Assembly: GCA_002440825.1 (NCBI GenBank)
Contig: DJVH01000095.1
Coordinates: forward strand, 127,081 to 138,519
From: Bacteriovoracaceae bacterium UBA6261
Lineage (GTDB): Bacteria > Bdellovibrionota > Bacteriovoracia > Bacteriovoracales > Bacteriovoracaceae
DNA length: 11,439 bases
Direction: 5' to 3'
Positions 6,131-11,439 of the stretch are shown here, one piece after another. How positions within the stretch are numbered: position 1 is the first letter of the stretch; each line of letters starts with the position of its first letter. The notes under the pieces were generated by a model. That model was not told the DNA's origin and ran no database searches. It worked only from the letters and a program-made list of their open reading frames with translations. A program made the translations under genes and the position numbers.

Positions 6131-6687
6131 AAACGAATCGACAGACCCAGGCTTGGCTGAATTTCATAATCAGAAAGGCCTGGTGTTGACGTTGGCACAT
6201 ACACTGCTGTGACATCAGCATTCAAAGTCAAAAATTGCAAAAGATGAAAACCAAGCCCTGTTCCAACGTAAGGATTTACTTTCGTTACAGAAGTTTTTGT
6301 CGAAGTACCCGATGCAGTCGTTGCCGTTGTTTCTGATTTTTTTGCCTGAGCACCACCGCGAAGATAGGTGGACAGAAATGATCCTAAAGAGGCAGTTCCT
6401 CTCAATCCCAATTTTACTTTATCATCAGATTCTTTGTAGCTGGTGTTGTTTGTCACGTCGTTAGATGTATCTTGCCCGTGCGTGTACTCTGCTTCCACTG
6501 CGCCCACTGGTAATTTATAAACGGCACCAACACCGAAAATCCCTCTCGTCTTCATATGGGGAGACGGAGTAAATCGCTGCACTCTTTCGAAACCGATAAT
6601 GGGAGTGATTTTGAGATTATCGCTTTCACTTCTTGCCCACAATGAAGTTGAAGAAAGAATCAAAACAACGCAAAGAATTTTATTCAT
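6127..6687 (-). CDS. Small outer-membrane beta-barrel protein
   Basis: The 186-residue product begins with a signal peptide (hydrophobic core VVLILSSTSL, probable cleavage after LWA at about residue 18). It continues as alternating hydrophobic/polar strands such as ITPIIGFERV, GIFGVGAVYKL, VKLGLRGTASLGSFL, NPYVGTGLGFHLL and PSLGLSIRF, and ends in phenylalanine as BAM substrates do. This is the OmpW/OmpA-transmembrane size class, roughly eight strands. A Thr/Ser-rich stretch (about 118-135) looks like an extracellular loop. It has no lipobox: Cys6 sits too early, in the wrong context. The start lies four bases after the stop of the MarR-type gene with only a weak ribosome site, so translational coupling is likely. 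Ligand or function is unknown. Confidence 0.7.
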   Translation of the reverse strand: MNKILCVVLILSSTSLWARSESDNLKITPIIGFERVQRFTPSPHMKTRGIFGVGAVYKLPVGAVEAEYTHGQDTSNDVTNNTSYKESDDKVKLGLRGTASLGSFLSTYLRGGAQAKKSETTATTASGTSTKTSVTKVNPYVGTGLGFHLLQFLTLNADVTAVYVPTSTPGLSDYEIQPSLGLSIRF

Positions 6688-6691
6688 GAGA

Positions 6692-7153
6692 CTAATCCGC
6701 TAAATGTTCAAAGAGGCCTGGCTGAACAAGAAGTTTTGAGTGAAAATTTTTAAGAATCAGTTCAACTCTGTTGAGCTCGAGATCACCGATGAGGTTGGTG
6801 TATTTCTTCTCAATTTCGTTGATGCATTCAAAAAGATTTAATTTGAATTTTAGACCGTATTCAGTAAGAAAAATATTTTGTTCGCGCTTGTCGTTCGCAT
6901 TCATTCGGCGCTCGATGTAGCCGCGCTTTTCAAGTTCGTTTAAATGAGAGGTCATGGTTTGTTTTTTAAGGCCGCAACCGGAGCCAATTTCTTTAATCGT
7001 CGCTCCTTCGTGTTCACAAATGAACAGAAGAACTTCGAGAAAAGACGGGCGCAAATCAGTGAAGCCTCTCACCTGTAATAAGGTGAGCAACTCAGCCGAA
7101 TATGTGCGGTAGATTTTTTTTACGAGAGAGCCGATACTGGATACTTTCTTCAT
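6692..7153 (-). CDS. MarR-family transcriptional regulator
   Basis: This 153-residue protein has the MarR winged-helix layout: an N-terminal dimerisation helix (about 5-28), helix-turn-helix at about 51-80 (ATIKEIGSGCGLKKQTMTSH then LNELEKRGYIER), and a wing (81-98) with the family's D-x-R motif as DKR at 88-90. C-terminal helices (about 101-150) complete the dimer. GGGAG lies about eight bases before the ATG. MarR proteins usually repress their own operon until a small ligand or oxidant is bound. Here the likely operon is this gene plus the outer-membrane barrel gene 4 bp downstream, and an inverted repeat at 7211-7232 upstream is a candidate operator. Two cysteines near the DNA-binding domain (C46, C60) leave redox sensing possible but unproven. 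Confidence 0.85.
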   Translation of the reverse strand: MKKVSSIGSLVKKIYRTYSAELLTLLQVRGFTDLRPSFLEVLLFICEHEGATIKEIGSGCGLKKQTMTSHLNELEKRGYIERRMNANDKREQNIFLTEYGLKFKLNLFECINEIEKKYTNLIGDLELNRVELILKNFHSKLLVQPGLFEHLAD

Positions 7154-7210
7154 GAAAACACTCCCGGACCTTCATAGTCCTTATGTAAGACTAAACCAGT
7201 GTCCCATGAA

Positions 7211-7232
7211 GAGATTCTTGCCGTCAAGTCTC
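7211..7232. promoter_or_regulatory. Candidate operator: inverted repeat upstream of the MarR-type gene
   Basis: Within the 130-bp gap, GAGA-TT-CTTG-CCGT-CAAG-TCTC forms an 8+8 bp dyad with a two-base asymmetry, centred about 68 bp before the MarR-type start. On the minus strand it contains TTGACG (7227 to 7222), which could be a -35 box with a poor -10 (GACACT) 18 bases on. An operator over a promoter would suit autoregulation. The site is a guess from symmetry alone. Confidence 0.3.
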
Positions 7233-7283
7233 AAAGTCGTACCAAGGCCCTCAAATCGTCAATGTGAGCAATTGTAAGAAAGA

Positions 7284-8390
7284 TTAAAAAAGATTTCGGG
7301 CATTGGATATCGAAGTCACGATTCCACAACATATTCCGAAGGTCAGAAGGTTTGATCCTCCGTAAGACATCAGTGGAAGAGGAACCCCTACAATCGGCAT
7401 TAAACCGGACACCATACTCATATTGATCATGGTGTGAGCGAAGAAGATGCCGAGCACTCCTACGACAACACAGGAATCGAAAATTTTATTCACGTTTGAA
7501 GCAAGCCACAGAAGCCGGTAGAAAAGAGCAATATAAAGAGCAATGAGGAAAACAGAACCTACAAAACCATGTTCTTCATTGAAGATCGCAAAAATAAAGT
7601 CCGTATGGTTTTCCGGAAGATAGTTCAAAGCTCCCTGTGAAGAACGTCTGAATCCTTTTCCAAAAAACTGACCTGAACCGATCGCGATTTTTGATTGAAT
7701 GGCGTTATAACCTGATCCCTTGGCATCAAACTCTGGATCAATGAAGGTCGTGATACGTTTCTTTTGATATTCGCGAAGACCAAAATTGTAAACAACAGTA
7801 GCGCCGATAATCCCGATAATGGCGATGATCCCGATCGTTTTCCATTTTAACTTTCTGTAAAATGTAATGATGAAGAAAACAATTAACACCAGCATCCCTG
7901 TTCCAAGATCGGGCTGAATGATAATCATGATGGCCGGAATGAATGTCATGACAAAAGGAACAATGAGTTCTCTGAAACCAATTTCCTGCTCTGGAGAGGC
8001 TTTGGAATACCAGCGCGAAAGAACAAGAACCATGGCTATCTTTGTGACTTCAGAAGGCTGAAATTTTACCGGTCCAAATCCAATCCAGCGCTGTCCACCC
8101 AATGCGGAGTGACCGACAACGAGAACCATGGCGAGAAGAACAAGGATAATAATATATCCGGGATAAGCTAAGCGAAAAAAGTTTTTGGGCTGAATGAAGC
8201 TGACAACAATTCCAATAAGCCATGAGAGGAAAAACCAGACAAGCTGTGTTTTGTATAAACCTTCTTCCGGACCTACTCCCTGAGAGTGAGTGGCAGAATA
8301 GAGATTTAAAATACCGATGATGAAAATCGCGGTACAAATTCCGAAAAAGGAATAGTCGTATCTTTTAAGTTCTTCTCTGAAGTTAAACAT
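7284..8390 (-). CDS. rodA: Rod-shape-determining peptidoglycan glycosyltransferase RodA
   Basis: RodA is the SEDS-family glycosyltransferase that polymerises lipid II during lateral wall growth, in complex with PBP2. The 368-residue length matches E. coli RodA (370) and about ten membrane helices are visible. Family motifs occur in order: GGQRWIGFGPVKFQPSE (98-114), IQPDLGTG (158-165), FDAKGSGYNAIQSKIAIGSG (221-240), GKGF (244-247), YLPENHTDFIF (257-267) with the essential aspartate at D264, and SGLMPIVGVPLPLMSYGGS (328-346). AGGA lies about seven bases before the ATG. It follows mrdA after a 25-bp gap, its usual partner and order. No intrinsic terminator is evident after its stop. Confidence 0.96.
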   Translation of the reverse strand: MFNFREELKRYDYSFFGICTAIFIIGILNLYSATHSQGVGPEEGLYKTQLVWFFLSWLIGIVVSFIQPKNFFRLAYPGYIIILVLLAMVLVVGHSALGGQRWIGFGPVKFQPSEVTKIAMVLVLSRWYSKASPEQEIGFRELIVPFVMTFIPAIMIIIQPDLGTGMLVLIVFFIITFYRKLKWKTIGIIAIIGIIGATVVYNFGLREYQKKRITTFIDPEFDAKGSGYNAIQSKIAIGSGQFFGKGFRRSSQGALNYLPENHTDFIFAIFNEEHGFVGSVFLIALYIALFYRLLWLASNVNKIFDSCVVVGVLGIFFAHTMINMSMVSGLMPIVGVPLPLMSYGGSNLLTFGICCGIVTSISNARNLF

Positions 8391-8415
8391 TTTTTTTCCT
8401 AATTACCTATTCAAC

Positions 8416-10467
8416 TTAATCAATAGGACCTAAAGCTTTGCCAGGATTTTTTTCAAGAAGATATGGGCGCACCTGTTTTCCGGTTTCATCAAAATAATCC
8501 AGTGGATTTAGCTCCGGAACCATAGGAATTGGATTCACGCGATTGTCTTCAAGAATTTCCGGCCAGGTCATTTTCGCTGTTTCCTGCGCTACGATTTTCT
8601 TCTGATACTGAGGATAGTATTTGTTCAAGTAAGCAGCGATCATTTGTTTTGCAACCGGACCAGCGGCAGAACCACCGTGACATCCGTGCTCAACCACTAC
8701 ACCAACTGCAATTTTAGGATTACCGGCAGGGGCGTACGCTGCAAAGAGACCGTTGTTTCTGAATTTGTATTCCTGGTTTTCACACTTGCTGAAAATTTTA
8801 TCCGCAGACATACCGATAACCTGAGCAGTCCCGGTTTTGGCGGCCATCTGAAGTCCTGATCCTTTAAGTGATGTAGCTGTTCCCCCCTGGGCGTTAACTA
8901 CGTCGTAAAGACCCTGTTTAATAATGTCCATCGTCTTTCTGGAAATTTTAAACTGGTGAATCAGTTCAGGCTCAACTCTTTTTAAAACTTGCCCCTGATT
9001 TGAGAAAACTTCTTTCACTACGTGAGGCTTCCACAACTTTCCTTCGTTCGCCATGGTTGCATAAAACATTGCGAGTTGAAGCGGAGTGATTTCAACAAAT
9101 GACTGACCGATAACACATGAAAGAGTCTCCCCTTTCTGCCATTCGACACCTGTTCTTTTCTTTTTCCATTCTTTATTCGGAATCAAACCGCTCGTTTCAC
9201 GAGGAAGAATAATCCCTGAACGCTGCCCCATTCCGAAAAGAGTGGCGTATTTATAAAGGATGTCGATATCCATTTTCATGGCGATCGAATAGAAGTAAAC
9301 GTCGCATGATTCACGGACTGCTCTGACAACATCAACGACGCCGTGACCTTCTTTTTTCCAGCAGTGGAATACACGGCCCCCCATTCTGAAACCACCTGTA
9401 CAAACGACTTTGGTGTTTTCATCTACGATGCCTTCTTCAAGAGCAGCAATCGCAGTCAGAGGTTTAAAAGTTGAGCCCGGGTTATAGTGTTCCTGAATAA
9501 CACGGTCTCTAAGAGGACGTTTTTCATCCATGACCAGCTGGCCCCAATAGTTTGATGTCAAACCAGTTGAGAAGTTTGCCGGATCGAAAGCTGGACGTGA
9601 CACCATCGCAATGACTTCACCGGTATCGATATCAATGGCAATCGCAGCTCCGTCTTTTCCTTCCATCGCATTGTAAGCAGCAAGCTGAACGTCGCGGTCA
9701 ATTGTCAGACGAATATTCTTACCAGGTTCAGCAGGTTTATTATCAATTCCTGAATAAAGATCATCACTCGTAACGTGTCTTCTCGCTCGTCCTCTGGCAT
9801 CAACTTCCATGAACTGATAGCCATCAACGCCGCGAATATCGAGGTCATATTGTTGTTCAATTCCCGACTGACCGATAAAATCGCCGAGCTTGTAATCGTA
9901 CTTATCGCGTTCGCGAAGCCTTGGTAGTTTTTCCTGCGAAATTTCAGAAATATAACCAAGTAAATGAGCGCCGGTATCTTTATCTGTATATTCGCGGGAA
10001 ATAAAAGTTTCAACCGAAACGCCCGGCAATTTAGATGATTCCGTTTCGATAATGGCCACTTCACGACGTGAAATATTTTTCTTCACGATAACCGGAATAT
10101 ATTTTGCCTGGCCCTGGAATTTTTTCAGCGTTTTTATAATCGATTCCGGTGGCATTTCAAGAATTTTTGCCAGGTAAGGAATCGTCTCATCATCACCTTC
10201 AAGATATTGAGGAGTAATGACGGCATCAAAACGAGGAACGTTATGAGTAAGAAGAACGTTATTACGGGAGAAAATCATTCCTCTCGGCGCGCGCACAACG
10301 TCTTTTCTCAGGCGGTTTTCCAGAGAGTAATTAAAAAACATTTTCCCGTGATAAATCTGCAAATACCAGAGTCTCGCCAGAAGAACGGCGAAACAGACAA
10401 CGATGATATTGAGAATAATATCTGCTCGTTCCTGGTGGGATTTGACGAGGTCGTCTTCACCAAACAT
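8416..10467 (-). CDS. mrdA: Penicillin-binding protein 2 (peptidoglycan DD-transpeptidase)
   Basis: This is the class B transpeptidase that cross-links peptidoglycan made by RodA in the elongasome. A short cytoplasmic start and one membrane anchor (about 17-38) lead to the pedestal domain, with R(A)PRG at 59-63 and the FIGQSGIEQQYD region at 197-208. The transpeptidase domain has STFK with nucleophile S332 and K335, SCD at 387-389, and KTGT at 544-547. C356, C369, H375 and C388 match the position of the zinc site reported in E. coli PBP2. At 683 residues it is about 50 longer than E. coli PBP2 (633), the excess being a Pro/Glu-rich tail after residue 620. Its ATG overlaps the mreD stop as TAATG, and AGGAG lies ten bases upstream, indicating translational coupling. 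Confidence 0.96.
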   Translation of the reverse strand: MFGEDDLVKSHQERADIILNIIVVCFAVLLARLWYLQIYHGKMFFNYSLENRLRKDVVRAPRGMIFSRNNVLLTHNVPRFDAVITPQYLEGDDETIPYLAKILEMPPESIIKTLKKFQGQAKYIPVIVKKNISRREVAIIETESSKLPGVSVETFISREYTDKDTGAHLLGYISEISQEKLPRLRERDKYDYKLGDFIGQSGIEQQYDLDIRGVDGYQFMEVDARGRARRHVTSDDLYSGIDNKPAEPGKNIRLTIDRDVQLAAYNAMEGKDGAAIAIDIDTGEVIAMVSRPAFDPANFSTGLTSNYWGQLVMDEKRPLRDRVIQEHYNPGSTFKPLTAIAALEEGIVDENTKVVCTGGFRMGGRVFHCWKKEGHGVVDVVRAVRESCDVYFYSIAMKMDIDILYKYATLFGMGQRSGIILPRETSGLIPNKEWKKKRTGVEWQKGETLSCVIGQSFVEITPLQLAMFYATMANEGKLWKPHVVKEVFSNQGQVLKRVEPELIHQFKISRKTMDIIKQGLYDVVNAQGGTATSLKGSGLQMAAKTGTAQVIGMSADKIFSKCENQEYKFRNNGLFAAYAPAGNPKIAVGVVVEHGCHGGSAAGPVAKQMIAAYLNKYYPQYQKKIVAQETAKMTWPEILEDNRVNPIPMVPELNPLDYFDETGKQVRPYLLEKNPGKALGPID

Positions 10468-11000
10468 TAGATCTTATCTCCTAGCATGCCGCGATCATCG
10501 ATATTCCAGATCTTGTTTAAGATAAAGAAAAAGATCGGTGAAAGAAGAGCGATAATCACTGACTGAGGCAGGAATCGCCATCCTTTATCAAAAATATAGT
10601 CGAGGTTGCCCAACTGAATATAAATAAGAATTGACTGTACAAAGAACCACAACAATTGAAACAACTGCGTAATCAAAATGGTCATTCCCCAAGATGAAAA
10701 GTGAATCATTTCTCTGACGTACGAAACGACAATACAAATCACAATTCCTGTAACAGTTCCCATTTCCCATCCTTCAACCGAGAAGAATGAGTGGAAGTAT
10801 TGAACGATCATAATGAGAATCGCTAGATATGGAGTCTCAAGTCTGAGTCCCAAAAACAACACCAGAAGGATGTTAAACGGAACTCGGAAATTCAAAAGTC
10901 CGATCATAGGAAAAATAGCTGTTGTGATAATTTCCAGAACAAAAAGCAAAATGAGCGTTTTGATCAAAGGAAAGACGATGTCTTTTAAGTTTGTTTTCAT
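10467..11000 (-). CDS. mreD: Rod-shape-determining membrane protein MreD
   Basis: This 177-residue protein is very hydrophobic with about five to six membrane helices (around 9-32, 38-72, 82-97, 103-125, 143-162) and lies exactly where MreD is found, between mreC and mrdA. MreD is the integral-membrane partner of MreC in the elongasome. Sequence conservation in this family is low, so the call rests on topology, length and order. The start overlaps the mreC stop as ATGA, with GAGG seven bases upstream. The stop overlaps the mrdA start by one base (TAATG). Confidence 0.9.
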   Translation of the reverse strand: MKTNLKDIVFPLIKTLILLFVLEIITTAIFPMIGLLNFRVPFNILLVLFLGLRLETPYLAILIMIVQYFHSFFSVEGWEMGTVTGIVICIVVSYVREMIHFSSWGMTILITQLFQLLWFFVQSILIYIQLGNLDYIFDKGWRFLPQSVIIALLSPIFFFILNKIWNIDDRGMLGDKI

Positions 11001-11439
11001 CGTTTAACCTCATTGTTATTTAACTGCTCTTCCAGAGCTTTCCACTCGAGTTGCTTATGCTCTTCCTGTTCAAAAACGAGAACGAGAACTTCTTCGAGTT
11101 TAGAGAAGTTTACCAGTGGAGTAATTTCTACGTGCTGAGTGATACCGTAAGATTCGCGCTCAATGCGCGAGATATAACCGATTTTGAGACCTTTTGGATA
11201 AACGTTCCCGAGACCTGCTGTAAGAACAAGGTCGTTCAAAATAATAGGTTCAGTTCTGTTGACGTATTTCATGATACAGCGGCCGCGGCTGTAACCTTCA
11301 ACGATACCGTGCGAACGAAGTCTTTCAACAACACCGTCGACGCGGTTATTGGCGTCAAGAATGGTAATGACATCAGCAAAGTGATCCGTCAGACGGTAAA
11401 CGTAACCGACAAGACCTTCGGCGCTGGTGACAACAGATT
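10997..11439 (-). CDS. mreC: Rod-shape-determining protein MreC, C-terminal part
   Basis: The gene runs off the right edge; the last 146 residues are visible and its start and membrane anchor are outside. The frame reads from VTSAEGLVGYVYRLTDHFADVITILD through a strand-rich region to DLVLTAGLGNVYPKGLKIGYI and ITPLVNFSKLEEVLVL. These are the double beta-barrel motifs of MreC (family pattern GLGGxFPKGxxVGxV and xSxLExVxV). MreC is an inner-membrane-anchored periplasmic scaffold that binds PBP2 and activates RodA-PBP2. A short charged helix (EEHKQLEWKALEEQLNNNE) ends the protein. The stop overlaps mreD by four bases (ATGA). An internal ATG at 11272 is not the start, because the frame and family homology continue upstream of it. 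Confidence 0.95.
   Translation of the reverse strand, partial: SVVTSAEGLVGYVYRLTDHFADVITILDANNRVDGVVERLRSHGIVEGYSRGRCIMKYVNRTEPIILNDLVLTAGLGNVYPKGLKIGYISRIERESYGITQHVEITPLVNFSKLEEVLVLVFEQEEHKQLEWKALEEQLNNNEVKR

Noticed and set aside
6147..6183. CCAGGC/GCCTGG inverted repeat as a terminator of the rhodanese-like gene
   Set aside because: It has only 6 bp around a 25-base loop, no T-run, and lies within the barrel coding sequence.
6670..6687. Lipoprotein signal in the barrel protein (Cys6)
   Set aside because: Cys6 comes before the hydrophobic core and lacks a lipobox; an ordinary signal peptide fits better.

Overview
This 11.4 kb window comes from a bacterial chromosome of moderate GC content with short intergenic gaps and Shine-Dalgarno-led genes. 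It looks like a Gram-negative, rod-shaped organism. The evidence is a mreC-mreD-PBP2-rodA elongasome cluster, an outer-membrane beta-barrel protein ending in phenylalanine, and a TadG-like pilus-assembly protein. A long TadG-like protein together with a histone H1-like Ala/Lys/Pro protein carrying a very acidic tail would fit Bdellovibrionota (perhaps the Bacteriovorax side). That assignment is inference from gene content, not a sequence match.

Layout. Bases 1-110 are a G-rich segment, richer in GC than the rest of the window, with strong hairpins and no gene I can recognise. A possible 44-codon gene (111-245, minus) is read divergently from a 921-residue TadG-like protein (283-3048, plus). 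A strong sigma70-type promoter containing a 14-bp palindrome follows directly and drives a 242-residue protein (3126-3854) with an H1-tail-like basic half and an Asp/Glu-rich half, closed by a clear intrinsic terminator (3874-3902). Further plus-strand genes are a CPYC glutaredoxin (3916-4173), a YwfO/SAMHD1-type HD phosphohydrolase (4192-5496) and a coiled-coil plus rhodanese-fold protein whose catalytic cysteine is missing (5612-6130).

From 6127 to the right edge everything is on the minus strand. Reading in the direction of transcription (right to left): the C-terminal part of mreC, mreD, mrdA (PBP2) and rodA form one tightly coupled operon with ATGA and TAATG junctions. It makes the membrane scaffold, transpeptidase and glycosyltransferase of lateral-wall synthesis; mreB is expected further right, outside the window. 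After a 130-bp gap come a MarR-family regulator and a small outer-membrane beta-barrel gene 4 bp apart. The barrel gene meets the rhodanese-like gene tail to tail with a 4-bp overlap.

The cell-wall cluster is conventional. The less ordinary material is the bipolar histone-like protein and its tandem repeats, the orphan TadG-like protein with an unexplained upstream segment, the cysteine-less rhodanese, and the MarR-barrel pair.
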